Part shown: positions 34,338 to 46,667 of the stretch, piece by piece
How the letters are laid out: every line of letters starts with the position of its first letter
How positions within the stretch are numbered: position 1 is the stretch's first letter
NCBI GenBank assembly: GCA_019454045.1
Contig: SKCR01029093.1
Coordinates: 62,001-126,000 of the forward strand
Length of the DNA: 64,000 bases
Reading direction: 5' to 3'
Source: Zanthoxylum bungeanum
Taxonomy: Eukaryota; Streptophyta; Magnoliopsida; Sapindales; Rutaceae
Notes under the pieces: model-generated
Told to the model about the DNA's origin: nothing
What the model saw: the letters and a program-made list of their open reading frames with translations, nothing else
The model's database searches: none
Position numbers and translations under genes: made by a program

Positions 34338-36532
34338 ATGGTTAAGCATGAAATACTTTAGGTTAAAATTTGGGTAAAATTGATTGAAGCATGTTCTTGT
34401 GAAATTTGATTAATGAGTATGCTTACATGTATATAGAATGATGTTATATGGAATCAATTTTGAGAAAATGCATTGGATGATTTTTCCCCAAAAATGAACC
34501 TTGGCCGAATGGGTATGAACATTGGATGTATTGGAATTTTTTGTGTACAAGATCATTGGATGACTTAAAACGTATACGGGACGTAGATTAGTAATTCAAT
34601 CGGATTGAAAAACAAATCGACACAAAAATTCTCACTTGGCCGAATGATATGGACATGAAAATGGACTTGATTTTTGTTCAAATTAATGTTGGACATATGT
34701 TTTGAACAATAGATGATTAATAAATTAAATGGGTATTTTTGAAATATTTGGTTTAATATATTAATCTTGGTTTTACACTTTAATTAATTGGACTTTAATG
34801 TTTGGAATATTAAAATTAATTAATGGGCTTAATTGGTGAATTGGGCTTTTAATATTGTATTTGGGCATAATGGGCTTGGGTGGACCAAGTAGATTTGGGC
34901 CAAAAGGATTGGATCCAATTTGGGCCTAAATCACTCCATTAAGTCCAAATATAATATAATGGGCTTTAAAATTTAATTGGGCCTTATGGGCTTAAAATTG
35001 GTTTTATGGCATTTAAGGGTGATTCCTTATTTGGGCTTGGTAATTGGGTTTGACCCACATTGACCAAAGCCCAAGCCTTAATAAATCAATTGAAAGCCCA
35101 TTTGACTTGAATTAAATTAAACATTGGATGTTAGTTGGGCTTTGAGACCCAATAGGATTAGATTTAGAATCTAAGTCTTTAAAGCACATTAAAAGTGTAA
35201 ACATTTAATTTGGAATTAAATAATTGAATTAGTATTGAATACGAATTAAATTAGATTTAATAAGTAGTTCGATATAATTCGCGAATTCGTACCTTATGTA
35301 CTTATTCTCAATCGAGTTGGACTCGCGCAAAATCAAACCGTTGTTTGAACATTGGATGATCACTTAAACATAGACTAATTAATTGGATTAGATTGGTTGT
35401 AAAAAGCATGTTGTTTGGAAAATATATGTATGTGATGAATGAATAGTGTATATCGGATGGATATTAGAAGGGAAATGGTAATTTTAGAAATTATTGTAAA
35501 TTTGGAATTAATAAATTGGACCTGCGTGTCCAGCCTTATCTCTTTATCTCTTTGTATTCTCTTCTCACCTAATTCCCCTCAATGTAAATGAGGTTTCTCT
35601 TATTGTATTATGTAATTGGGTAAGAGTAGAATAGTGCTAGCGGGGAGAGGAAAGGGAGTGATTTGTTCTAGGAACAAGTTGTTTATATATCCATCCGCAT
35701 ATCACTATTAATTTACTTTACGCGCTTTATGATGTTTTAGAAGCATGCTTAAGGGTGTATGATGATGAGACCTAACAAAGATAAATAAATTGGTTGCCAA
35801 TTACGCGAAAAATCCCTCAATTTATATTAAGCAAATATCCTTCCATTGAATGATTCTTGTTCAAGATCCGAAGTTGGCATTGGTTGTTTTTTGACCAAAG
35901 TCAAGACCTTTGTCAATCAAGGATGTACTTGAATCATGAGAGTTTTGTTGCATATCGGTGTCTTGTCCAAATCGTGATTTTTATTGGCCAAAGTCAAGAT
36001 CACTTTTTGTCCAATGACATTGATTACGAAACTTTCCTCGTCAATGGGTCCCGCTTAACTGGAATCATTAGGTTTGTTTTTGGCCAAAGCCAAGGCCTAG
36101 ATGATTCGGAGGATAGGGTTAGGAAAATGTAATGGATACATTGACATTATACATATGTTTCGGACTTGGATGTCCACCTAACCGGATCTAGGAATTGGAT
36201 GAGATCCAATTGATCATAGAGATCTACCTAAGTTAAATAGCATACAGCTTTTATTGGCCAAAGTCAAGGTTGTGTGTTATTTAACGGGATCCTAGCCCAC
36301 TAGGAAATTCGATTTCCCGAGTTCTCTACAGAGGGTTAGAGACTTGAAGAAAATAGTGGGAGGCTATTATTGAATTTGCTATTTCGTTCAGATACTTAGC
36401 CTTACGCGTCTTTCAAAATTATTTCGTCAATATTTTAATAATTAGTTGGACTAATATATTGTTATTTTGCTTGTAACAGTTTGACTGTACCCATAACATC
36501 GTTGACTTTATAGTTGGACTATAGTTGTCAAG
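34338..36532 (+). other. 5' untranslated leader of copia B (2.2 kb)
   Basis: AT-rich with no conserved protein; homologous to the A and A3 leaders. TGACCAAAGTCAAGACC-like words recur near 35894, 35988 and 36257. Palindromes with TAG or TGG spacers are at about 35159 and 35207. Open frames here differ between copies. Confidence 0.75.
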
Positions 36533-37500
36533 ATGACTGGCAAGGGTAATGTCCGCGACATAATCATGGGCGATAATGTCTTCAAAGGGACAAACTTTGC
36601 CGACTGGGAAATGAACCTCAAGATAGTGCTTGGGGCTGAGAGGGTACTGTATACTATTCAGAGACCTCTCCCGCCTAAACCCACTGAGCCACTGGAGAGC
36701 TAGAGTTATGGAAGACTCATAGTGACGATTGTGACCAAGCTCAGTCAGTTATGCTAGCTGCAATGACCCAGCATTTCAGACGCCAGAACAGGGACTTGGA
36801 TCCCTATAACATGATGGCAAGATTGCGTGATCTCCACCGCACCAACAAGCGGATGGAGAGGTACGAGAGCTAGTAAGGAAACTCTTCCGCTCCCGGATGA
36901 CAGACGGCGCATCAGTTGAGGCCCACGGGACTCAAATGATCGCTGACATAGATGAGTTAGCCAAGATGGGCATTGTCTTGGAGGCAGAGCTGACGATTGA
37001 TATGCTATTACAATCGCTACCCGATACTTGGAAACAAATCATCATCAACTATAAGTTGATGGACACTGACGACACTCTTGGAGAGTTGTTGTCCGTGCTG
37101 AAGGAGTCCGAAAAGGAACTCCTAAAGGGGAGCAAGCGCGAGGCGCATTATGCATCGACCTCTCATGCGCCAAGGGCTGGGCCCAAGGCAATTGGAGGTG
37201 CGAGGAAGAAGAAGTTCAAGAACAAGGGCAAAGGCAAGTTGACAGTGGCTTCTAGGAAGCCAAAGGACAAATCTCGCGACATCTGCCTCAACTGCGGCAA
37301 GAGGGGTCACTGGAAACGTGACTGCCGAATGGGCAAAGGGCAGAGGGAGGATATCAAGGCTGGCAAGGCTATCGCCTCTGGTATGTTTGTTATTGAGATA
37401 AATATGAATACTTCTAGTTTTAAAAATTGGATTTTTGATTCTGGTTGTGGTGCTCATATTTGTACTGATGTGCAGGATCTGCAGGATAGCAGGGTGCTGG
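36533..37500 (+). pseudogene. gag: Copia B Gag and protease N-terminus, two or three frameshifts
   Basis: The likely start is ATG at 36533 (MTGKGNVRDIIMGDNVFKG), opening a copia Gag with the FADWEMNLKIVL motif. A stop near 36702 and frame changes near 36700 and 36870 interrupt it. The frame open from 36897 carries the rest of Gag (LLQSLPDTWKQII), a basic linker, the CCHC zinc knuckle CLNCGKRGHWKRDC (Cys130, Cys133, His138 and Cys143 of that frame) and then the protease active site WIFDSGCGAHICTD, with the catalytic DSG intact. Gag forms the particle and protease cleaves the polyprotein. The frame goes wrong after about 37500 and continues in another frame. Confidence 0.88.
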
Positions 37501-37760
37501 TCAGGGGAGATGGATCTACGGGTCGGAAACGGAACACCTGTTGCTGTTTTGGCCGTAGGGACTTTTGTTTTAGAACTGCCCTCAGGGCATGTACTTAAAC
37601 TTTTGAACTGTTATTTTGTACCTAGTTTAACTAGGAATATTATATCTGTATCCTTGTTAACCCAGCAGGGTTACACTTTTGTATTTAGAAACACTGGGTG
37701 TTATTTATATAAAATGATGCAGAAATTTGCACAGCTGTTGCAAATAACGGTCTTTATATT
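37501..37760 (+). pseudogene. Copia B protease C-terminus and linker, shifted frame
   Basis: This segment continues the protease in a different frame (open 37435-37764). It shows DLRVGNGTPVAVLAVGTF and NCYFVPSLTRNIISVSLL, the conserved protease C-terminal and pre-integrase segment of copia polyproteins. A stop at 37762-37764, after another single-base change, separates it from the integrase frame. Confidence 0.82.
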
Positions 37761-39188
37761 TTGAATATAAATGAATCTCCTAAAATGACAAACAAAAGGC
37801 TCAAAGAGAGTAATCTAAAAGATGAAGCTTATATGTGGCATTGTCGTCTAGGACACATCAACAAGACTCGCATATCCACACTTTCGAAGAGTGGGTACTT
37901 GGACGAATTTGATCCCAATTCATATGACGTCTGCGAATCTTGTCTTTTAGGCAAAATGCCTAAATCACCTTTTAGCGGTAAAGGTGAACGTGCCACAGAA
38001 CTGTTGGCTCTCGTTCATACTGACGTATGCGGGCCCATGTCTAGCCAGGCTAGAGGTGGATTTCACTACTTCGTAACCTTCACAGATGATGCATCTCGTT
38101 ACGGTTATGTGTATCTTATGAGACACAAGTCGGAAACTTTTGAGAAATTCAAAGAGTTTCGACACGAAGTGGAGAAACAAACAGGGAAGAGTATTAAGAC
38201 ATTACGGTCAGACCGTGGTGGCGAATACTTAAGTTATGAGTTTCAAGATTACTTGAAAGAATATGGTATTCTTTCACAGTGGACTCCTCCTGGAACACCG
38301 CAATTAAACGGTGTGTCCGAACGGAGAAACCGCACCTTGTTAGACATGGTAAGGTCAATGATGAGTCGCACTGAGCTACCAATATCCTTCTGGGGATACG
38401 CATTAAACAGTGCTATACTTATTTTGAATAAGGTACCGTCGAAGTCTGTTGAACAGACTCCATATGAAATATGGACAGGAAGGAAACCAGGTTTCTCTTT
38501 CCTGAAGATTTGGGGATGCTGGGCATATGTTAAACGTTTGGAAGGTACCAAACTTGAACCCAAATCTGATAAATGCCTTTTCGTAGGATATCCTAGGGAA
38601 ACCAAAGGATATTACTTCTATCACCCACAAGAGAACAAAGTATTTGTTGCTCTACAAGCATTTTTTCTTGAGAAGGATTTTATAAATGCAGTGGTAAGTG
38701 GGAGGAAAGTAGAACTCGATGAAGATCGTAGTGATACTGTTCCTGGCAATGAATCAACGACGGAACAAGAACAGACCGTCCGGGATGAGTCTGTACCACA
38801 AACTTCACATACACAAGGACCGCGTAGGTCGGAGAGAGTCAGAACAGTACCTGAGAGGTATGGGTTCCTGATCTCACCTCATGTAGATATTAATCTTATT
38901 GAGGATAATGAGCCGGCTACGTATGAGGAAGCGATACAAAATATCGATTCCGCTTTATGGCAAGAAGCCATGAAGTCCGAGATGGATTCCATGTACGCCA
39001 ACCAAGTTTGGACACTGGTTGATGCACCAGAAGGCGTAAAGCCTATTGGATGCAGATGGATCTTCAAGAAGAAGACCGACATGGATGGCAACGTACAAAC
39101 GTACAAAGCTAGGCTTGTAGCGAGGCGAAGGGGTATCGTCAACAATATGGTATTGATTATGACGAAACCTTCTCACCCGTTGCCATGA
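37761..39188 (+). CDS. Copia B integrase and start of RT (475-codon open frame)
   Basis: Integrase inserts the element DNA into the genome. The zinc-binding HHCC module is present (His27, His32, Cys58, Cys61 of this frame), in the pre-integrase motif MWHCRLGH. The catalytic triad is intact: Asp88 in VHTDVCGP, Asp151 in RSDRGGEY and Glu187 in NGVSERRN, with the D-35-E spacing. A C-terminal domain with CLFVGYPRETKGYYFYHPQ follows, then the acidic linker, and from about residue 395 the N-terminal part of copia RT (WQEAMKSEMDSM, PIGCRWIFKKK). A frame change near 39120 diverts the last twenty residues. The first codon is not a true start; it is part of one polyprotein with its neighbours. Confidence 0.93.
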   Translation: MNINESPKMTNKRLKESNLKDEAYMWHCRLGHINKTRISTLSKSGYLDEFDPNSYDVCESCLLGKMPKSPFSGKGERATELLALVHTDVCGPMSSQARGGFHYFVTFTDDASRYGYVYLMRHKSETFEKFKEFRHEVEKQTGKSIKTLRSDRGGEYLSYEFQDYLKEYGILSQWTPPGTPQLNGVSERRNRTLLDMVRSMMSRTELPISFWGYALNSAILILNKVPSKSVEQTPYEIWTGRKPGFSFLKIWGCWAYVKRLEGTKLEPKSDKCLFVGYPRETKGYYFYHPQENKVFVALQAFFLEKDFINAVVSGRKVELDEDRSDTVPGNESTTEQEQTVRDESVPQTSHTQGPRRSERVRTVPERYGFLISPHVDINLIEDNEPATYEEAIQNIDSALWQEAMKSEMDSMYANQVWTLVDAPEGVKPIGCRWIFKKKTDMDGNVQTYKARLVARRRGIVNNMVLIMTKPSHPLP

Positions 39189-40492
39189 TTAAATCCATTC
39201 GGATAATGCTTGCAATAGCTGCATATTTCGATTACGAGATATGGCAGATGGACGTTAAAACCGCTTTCCTTAACGGAAACCTTTTGGAGGATGTTTATAT
39301 GCAACAGCCTGACGGTTTTATCGTACCTAGACTTGCAAACAAGGTTTGTAAGTTAAATCGATCCATTTATGGATTGAAGCAAGCATCACGGTCATGGAAT
39401 CAGCGTTTTGATGAGATCATAAAAGAATATGATTTCGTGCAAAACGCAGATGACCCTTGTGTATACAAGAAGGTTAGTGGGAGAGCACTTACTTTTATTG
39501 TCCTTTATGTCGACGACGTATTGCTTATAGGCAATGACATTCCCATGCTAACGTCGGTGAAAGCTTGGCTTTCATTAAAATTCTCCATGAAAGATCTGGG
39601 AGAAGCAGCCTTTATTCTTGGAATAAAGATCTACCGGGATAGATCTAGAAAGCTGCTTGGACTCTCCCAGAGTACATACATTGATAAAGTGTTGAAGCGA
39701 TTCAACATGGAACAATCCAAGAGGGGATTGGTTCCAATGGTACGTGGTACCTCTCTGTCTAAGGACATGTGTCCTAAGACTCAGGAAGAGAGAGACAACA
39801 TGAGTCGGATACCGTTCGCCTCGGCAGTCGGATCGATCATGTATGCCATGATATGTACACGACCTGATGTCTCATATGCTTTGAGCATGTGCAGTCGCTA
39901 TCAGGCCGATCCAGGTGAAGGTCACTGGATAGCAGTTAAGAATATCCTTAAGTATCTTAAACGAACTAAGGATGCTTTCTTAATTTATGGAGGAGGAGAA
40001 CTTGCGGTATCTGGGTATACCGATGCAAGTTTCCAAACCGACAAGGATGACTACAAGTCGCAATCCGGGTACATTTTTTGTTTGAATAACGGAGCAGTGA
40101 GCTGGAAATCTTCCAAGCAAGATACTGTTGCCGATTCAACAACAGAAGCGGAGTACATCGCTGCATCTGAAGCAGCAAAGGAGGCAGTTTGGATCCGAAA
40201 GTTCCTAATCGGATTAGGAGTAGTTCCGTTAGCAGCTGAGCCCGTTCCATTGTATTGTGACAATAACGGGGCTATAGCACAGGCTAAGGAACCAAGGTCT
40301 CATCAACGGTCCAAGCATGTTCTTCGACGTTACCATCTGATTCGGGAGATTATACATCGTGGCGATGTAAAGGTCGAGAAGGTCACATCAGATGACAACA
40401 TTGCAGATCCGCTGACGAAGGCTGTTCTTCAGCAAGTTTTTGAACGACACATACATAGTTCGGGTATTAGATGCTTGAGTGACTGGCTATAG
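39125..40492 (+). CDS. Copia B reverse transcriptase and RNase H (435-codon open frame from 39185)
   Basis: RT makes the DNA copy and RNase H removes the RNA template. From 39185 the frame shows QMDVKTAFLNG (the first RT catalytic Asp, residue 23), SIYGLKQASRSWN, and the YVDD active site at residues 108-111. The connection ends in PDVSYALSMCSRY. RNase H follows, with Asp280 in SGYTDASF, Glu321 in DSTTEAEY and Asp359 in YCDNNGAI. The C-terminal DNIADPLTKA motif is typical of copia. Stop at 40490-40492, just before the purine tract. RT residues upstream of 39185 lie in this frame after the frame change near 39120. Confidence 0.94.
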   Translation, partial: AKGYRQQYGIDYDETFSPVAMIKSIRIMLAIAAYFDYEIWQMDVKTAFLNGNLLEDVYMQQPDGFIVPRLANKVCKLNRSIYGLKQASRSWNQRFDEIIKEYDFVQNADDPCVYKKVSGRALTFIVLYVDDVLLIGNDIPMLTSVKAWLSLKFSMKDLGEAAFILGIKIYRDRSRKLLGLSQSTYIDKVLKRFNMEQSKRGLVPMVRGTSLSKDMCPKTQEERDNMSRIPFASAVGSIMYAMICTRPDVSYALSMCSRYQADPGEGHWIAVKNILKYLKRTKDAFLIYGGGELAVSGYTDASFQTDKDDYKSQSGYIFCLNNGAVSWKSSKQDTVADSTTEAEYIAASEAAKEAVWIRKFLIGLGVVPLAAEPVPLYCDNNGAIAQAKEPRSHQRSKHVLRRYHLIREIIHRGDVKVEKVTSDDNIADPLTKAVLQQVFERHIHSSGIRCLSDWL

Positions 40493-40495
40493 GCC

Positions 40496-40506
40496 AAGTG
40501 GGAGAT
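40496..40506 (+). other. Polypurine tract of copia B
   Basis: AAGTGGGAGAT lies four bases after the pol stop and abuts the 3' LTR. Confidence 0.85.
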
Positions 40507-42414
40507 TGTTAGACATTATGTCCCATAGCGTCACTGTTTGTAAATGATATTGTATTATTGTACAAAATTAACTATGTGATAATGAAATTGCCTTTTGCCG
40601 TTTTGTAATATTATTTACTTTGATATATAAATGGCGAAAGTCCATATGATTAATACCGGATTGAGATGATATGAGACAGTATCAATCCATAAAGGTTTAA
40701 TCATTAAATATCCCTAGTCGGAGTATTATCGAGATCGGACATCGATAATGCGGAATAGACTAGTATTGCGCTTGTGCACGTTGTGAGGGCACAACGGCAT
40801 AGTTCTCATATATTTAAGTATTGGATACTTATGCAAGTGCGATAGGAGGTTGTGTTTTACCGATGGTACGGAAAACAGCTTCGCTCTGGATAGACCCCGC
40901 GGAATCCCATTGGTAGTATGTCTGCGTGTCTATGGGAGGCCGCATCAGGGTAGGTGTATATGGTCTTAACCTGAGACTTACATCGCTAGTACTTGCGACA
41001 ATCGGTAAACTTTGGTTTTGGTGGTTGGGGACCTTAACCGGTTCTGTGTACACCTCTTCTGGGTTTATCGAGAATCGTAGTGTACTGGATGTGATGTCGA
41101 GATGGAAGTATCACTTCAGACATATGGAGGTGATGATCACGCAGGACACAGAACTAGTACTCTATAAAAGGTTGCAACCGTCGGGACAATATGACCAGGT
41201 CAGGATTGTCCGATTTAAAGAGACTAGTTGCTTGATGTCCGATATATGTTTCGTACGGGGCAGACACATTTCCAGCCCCAGGCCTAACATGTGATCGTCC
41301 GATACTGGATCGATGTACGCATACTACGGTATACTACGCTTGATATAGATCTAATATTCCATAAGAATATTTCTGGAGAATTGGGTAGGCATGGCGCTTT
41401 GCTAGAAGCCAACCTTGTCTTGTGAATCGGTAAGAACGTAGTACGAGGTACGTACGTGTTCGGATTATCCGACGACCGTATTTACTGCCAACATATCCGG
41501 AGATCTCTTGGGTCGCTTCCTGAAGATTCACCTATGATATTTGATTCGGACTTAATTAATCTTGGATTAATTGCGGAGAAACTTTATCTTGGATAAAGTG
41601 CCTTATTAGAGAGAGAACGATTAATTTAGAATTAATCGATAAAATTATTATATTCGATATAATAATCGAAATTCGATTTCGACGCGAAATTAAAATTAGA
41701 TTTTAATTCGGGCAAACGAGTTAATTTAGAATTAATTCGTTAGCGACGTAAATAATAATTTCGCTAGGCGCAATTATTTATTTAAATTCGATTTAATTAA
41801 CGTCGCGACGTAAGTTCGGTATTTCGGAAATATCGAACCCGAACGCGTGAGTGCACGTGGGCCCACTTTCATTTGGAAACGTGTGTGGGGCCCACATGAC
41901 ACATGTCATTATATGCATTATTTAATTGTTAATACATTGCATGGTGATAGTGTACAATACACTCAATGGTTTGCATGGAGTTTGAGTGTTTGACACTCTA
42001 AGCCATTGCATGATTTGTGTCATAAGTTTATTATTAATTTAATAAATATTATGGCATAAATATAAATTGATTTTTGTAAAAAAGATCAATACAACTCTCC
42101 TCTCTCTCTCACAATGCCGTGACTTCCATTAGGGCAAAGAAGATTTGATTTCTTTTCTCCATTTGCTAGCACATGAAGGATCAAGGAGGTGATAGGGAAA
42201 CCATCAAAGAGCTTGGAATACACAAAGCTTGGAGCTTCAACTCTTCTTCCTCCCTTGGCCGAAACTTGAAGCTTGGAGATTCAAGATTTCTTCATCACTT
42301 CATCACAAAAGCTTTGTAAGTATGATTCCGCCATACTTCATCTTTTAATATATATATTCATTGTTGTATTTCATATGCTTAATCTTTCCTTGGGACATAT
42401 AATAGAAACCAACA
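40507..42414 (+). repeat. 3' LTR of copia B
   Basis: Matches 32406-34321. Differences are almost all one-base length changes in homopolymers or short repeats, all in the second part. The palindrome array is at 41554-41838. Confidence 0.95.
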
Positions 42415-42437
42415 ACTTATGGGTCATTTTGTCAACA
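42415..42437 (-). repeat. Remaining 5' tip of the C LTR (reverse)
   Basis: ACTTATGGG...GTCAACA is the reverse complement of the start of a copia LTR and completes the LTR interrupted at 32405. Confidence 0.85.
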
Positions 42438-42448
42438 ATCTCCCACTT
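42438..42448 (-). other. Polypurine tract of copia C (reverse)
   Basis: ATCTCCCACTT is the reverse complement of AAGTGGGAGAT and abuts the LTR tip. Confidence 0.8.
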
Positions 42449-44115
42449 GGCACATAGCGAGTCACTCAGTATCCTACACCCGAATATGTACGGTTCGCTC
42501 AAATTGTGAGGAAAGGTTTTCCATCAGCGGATTTGTTTGTTTGATAAATCGTTTGACACGATTATACGATCATACATCGCCATGATGTCTGATCCGAACG
42601 AATCAGATGATATAGAAGTATATATATGTGGATCGTCGTGTGAGACCTTAATCTTAGCCGCACTGTTGTGTGACGCCTAGCTAGCTGCTTTAAAAGAACT
42701 ATACTAATCTAATTAGATTATTTTCGATCCAAATGGCTTCATGCTGCCTCAGCTCAGCAATAATCCGCATTTGTTGTTTATCGGCAACAGTTATCTTGCT
42801 TGAAATTTCCAGCTCACTGTCCGTTATCAAACTTTATAGTACCGTAGTATTTAATTGTATGGAAACTTGCAGCAGTGATCCCAGTCACTTCAAGTTCTCC
42901 TTCTCCATAGTTTAAGACAGCATCTTTAGTTTCTCTCAGATACTAACAGATGTTCTTAATGTTCAATCCAGTGACTATCACTTGGATTGACCTGATCGTG
43001 ACTCCATATGCTCGAAGCGATGAGACACCCTATCAAGTACATTTTAAATGTACAATTTCCCAGAGAGTGTTAACAATCCAAATCTATCCAGTAGATCTTT
43101 ATTCCTTGAATAAATGTTGTTACTCCCCAGAATTCTACGGAGAATTTCTATTGAAAGAATATCTATGAAAGCCAAGCTTTCACCAATTATTTTATGGGAA
43201 TTTCATTGTCAGTGCTCTCTCCCACTAACCTCCTTATATATATATATACACAAGAATTATTTTCGTTTTGAGTCAAATCATAAACCATTATGATTATTTC
43301 AGAACGTCAGTTCCAAGAACCTTATGCTTGCTTCAATCCAAACATGGATCAAATAACCCGCAAACCTTGTTTGTCGGTTATTCAAAATCGTCAGGATGTT
43401 GTAAACATCCTCCAAAAGGTTTCCTTTTCAGGAAAGCGATTTTGATCTACAACTGACACATTTCATAAATGAAATATACAGTTATCTACAAGCATCTTCA
43501 AAATGGATTTACCATGGCAACAGGTAAAAGGTTGAATCGTTATTAACACAATGTTGATAACGATACCTTTCCGTCAAAAGCCCAGCTTTGTACGTTGGTA
43601 TGTTGCCTTCCATGTATGTCTTCCTTGAAGACGTTAATGTACCAATAGGCACAATGCCTTGTGGTACAACAACTAGTATCCAAAATAGTTGTTATACATG
43701 GAATCCATTTCGGACTCATGGCACTTTGCCATAATAGGGAGTCGATACCTCGTTATCACTTCCTCAAAACGTAGTCGGATGGTACACCTCCATAAGATTG
43801 ACATCTTTATGAGGTTAGATCAGAAACCCATACCCTAGGTTGTTTTCTCTGACTCTATCCGATCTACTCAGTTCTTGTGTATTCGAAGATTAATGGTACA
43901 GATTCATTATTGATGAACTGTTTGTGTTCCATTAAGGACTTCGTGCCTTGAACAGTATTACTCTACCGATTTTCATCGAGTATCACTATCCTATCCCACT
44001 AACCACTGCATATCGGTATTCCTCTCAGGAAAAACCGCATGGTGAGCAACAATCACATTGTTCTCATGTGAGATTTATAAATACTATATTTAAGGTTTCC
44101 CTTAGCATAACCAAT
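42449..44115 (-). pseudogene. Copia C pol remnant: RNase H, RT and end of integrase (reverse)
   Basis: Read on the minus strand this follows the pol order of A and B backwards from the purine tract. RNase H relics are at about 42500-43000, RT relics around 43100-43650 (the complement of ACCAACGTACAAAGC near 43600 matches the RT start of B), and the integrase C-terminal and linker region up to 44115. Stops and small deletions are frequent. It is interrupted at 44120 by element D, and the earlier part of pol resumes at 53358. Confidence 0.82.
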
Positions 44116-44120
44116 ATTGG
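44116..44120 (+). repeat. Target site duplication ATTGG (left) of D
   Basis: ATTGG lies before the D 5' LTR and is repeated at 53358-53362. Confidence 0.92.
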
Positions 44121-45959
44121 TGTAGGCATTGCATTTTTGCATGTGAAATCTGATGATGAGCCTCATTGGGAGGCACTATCTTTTAAGTCGCGGAAATCGC
44201 GGGAAACGGACGTCGGAAGGGAAGAGTCAAGAATTGACGGTTTTGTTGGATTTAGTTCACGTGTTTAGCTTCGGGTTCGCTGTTGGATCTCCGTTTTAAA
44301 ACTTAACCTTAGCCTTAGCCCATTAAATCACATCCAATAACATTTAAAATATATGTCACAAAATTAAAAAATTAAACCAATTAAAAAAATCAAATTAAAT
44401 TAAAATAATTGAAATTAAAATAACCAATTGAATTAATTAAATAAACAATTAAAAATTAATTAAACATTTACCCATTTAAATAATAATTAAAATGATTAAA
44501 TAAAACAATAAAATCTAAATAATCACCTACCAAAATAATAAAAATACTTACCCAAATTAAAGAAATTGCATGCCTAATAAATTCAATCAACAAATATTAT
44601 TCCTAATTAAAAATATATTATTCCTAACTTAAAATATTGTATGCCTAATCAACACAAACTAAATATACTACCTTCCTAATCTAAACCAATCTTGTCTCCC
44701 TCAAATCCATTGATTTCCTTCTTTAAAACACTAAATCAAATCCCTATCCATGCAAACCCTAATTGACAACTATAAAAACACACACTAAACCAACACCCTA
44801 AAACTCTCTAACTCACGGCCAAAATAAAACAAAAAAAGCACAAACTGACAGCCGAGAGCCCCTCACGTCCCTCACACCCTCGCCATCTCACAAATCAGCT
44901 ATGACGAATAAATAAACAAACCTCACTAATCTTCACAAAGATTCACACATCAGGCCACCTGCCCCTCAAAGCACTCCACACCTAATCAACCTTCAATGCA
45001 AACTATACCACTGATCATGTAACAAAAGCCACCCAACAACCACTACCCTTCAGCAGCCACGTAGTCTTCACGCATAGACACCTTTTCCAACTCTACAACA
45101 ACCATCCACCCTTCTCGGCCCATGAAGTGAACAAACAACAAATAAACACCCCACTCGCACGCCAAAAAACCACCCTCAACACTCAAGAAATGCCTCAGAT
45201 CAGCACCAACTAGCAGCACACCACACTGCCCATTGCCGCTTGCCCCTCAACAGCCCCAACTTCACTCAAGCCACACACTGCCCATTAAACACACTACACT
45301 CACGCCTATTTACCCACTGCACTGCCAGTGAACTACCCTCACAAACACTCTAAAACAGTCCCAGAATAGTTCCCAGAAACTGCATAAGACAGTAATGAAA
45401 ACTACCCCTGAAACCCTTTAAAAAACTGCCCCCAAACCAGTCCAAATAACCCACAAAACAGTCCCCCAATTACCAAAAACAGTGAGCATCGAAATAGCAG
45501 CAAAACGGAGTGAAAACAGCGAGCAAAACAGCGAAACAGCGAGGTAAAACGCAAACCAGTGAACCAGAAAAGTTGCGGAGTGATAGCCCTTCCGACGGTT
45601 GTAAACGCGAGTCCGGAAGACGACTTAAAAGGTTAGACCTGAGGGTACCTTTCACACCTTTTTTATTTGATTTTTATTGATTCTTTTAATTGTGTTTTAA
45701 TTATTTATTGAATATTGTTTGCATGTGATGTGTGTTGTGGCCATTGATTAAAACGGAAAATACGTCGACTCTCGTGGTATATAGGATGGAAACCCAGACG
45801 TAAATTCCGTAGCCGATTCCGAATGGACGGTAGTGCGGTCTGTACTTGGGATACAACTCCACGCACCACTTGAGTAAACGGCGCATATTTCGCTTTATGT
45901 TGTTTTGATTATTCGCACTTTATTGTTCCGTCTTTTAATTTCCGCATGTTATTTATTTA

Positions 45960-46570
45960 TGTTGTGGTGCGATCGAGCGCATGGGCTTAGTAAGTGGAAT
46001 GAAAGATCCCCTATGGGGAAGGTTAAAGCCCTTTACCACGATGCTTTGCCGCGCCGGTTGATGTGCGTTCGGTTGAATGCAAAATACGTTCAATCGGACA
46101 TACTAAGTTTGATATGATTGTCTTTATTTTTGTATGTATGATGCGATCGAGCGTATAGGCTTAGTGAGTTAGTCCAAAGGTCCTCTATTTGAGAGATGAA
46201 GAGCCTAAAAGGCCACCTTTGTGACACTACTTCGCCGCGCCGGACGAAGTGTGTTTGGGTTGAACGTACGTTCAATCGGGCATACGAAGTCCTACACTTT
46301 TATTGTCTTTATTTCATGTATTGTGATGTGACGCGCATGGGCTTAGTATGTTGGTCTAAAGGTCCTCTCTATGAGAGATAAAGAGCCCCAAAAGGCCACC
46401 TTTACGACAGTACTTCGCCGCGCCCCTTTATTTTGTTGTTTAGTATGATGTCTTCTTACATGACCATGCATCATATTGCATTGCGCATGGGCTCATCAAG
46501 TGAGATCAAGGGTCCTCCACTTTGAGGGGTGAAAATGCTTGAGAGCTACCTTTACTACAATGATTTGCCG
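45960..46570 (+). repeat. ~175-bp degenerate tandem repeat inside the D 5' LTR
   Basis: Units with GCATGGGCTTAGTA (about 45978, 46155, 46332, 46487) and a later TTTGCCGCGCC or TTCGCCGCGCC. Only the end of the last unit survives in the 3' LTR. Confidence 0.75.
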
Positions 46571-46667
46571 CGCCCCTTAATCTGTTGTTATTACGAGAAG
46601 TCATATATTCATATGTTCATGTATGTGTCATGTTGTTTACTGCATTTTGGAGGTCACTGCTATAACC

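Larger units (their letters stand above)
32406..42414 (+). mobile_element. Young Ty1/copia element B, 10.0 kb, nearly complete
   Basis: LTRs of 1916 and 1908 bp, primer site, a 2.2 kb leader, gag, protease, integrase, RT, RNase H and purine tract are all present in copia order. The first ~775 bases of the two LTRs are identical by eye, so insertion is very recent. The coding region has about five single-base frame changes but few missense-like changes at catalytic sites. It is inserted in the LTR of C. No five-base target duplication is evident (left GATTC, right ACTTA). Confidence 0.93.

Noticed and set aside
32390..42430. A TSD for B built from ATAAGTGATTC / ACTTAT
   Set aside because: The apparent similarity is an inverted, not direct, match; a target duplication must be direct.
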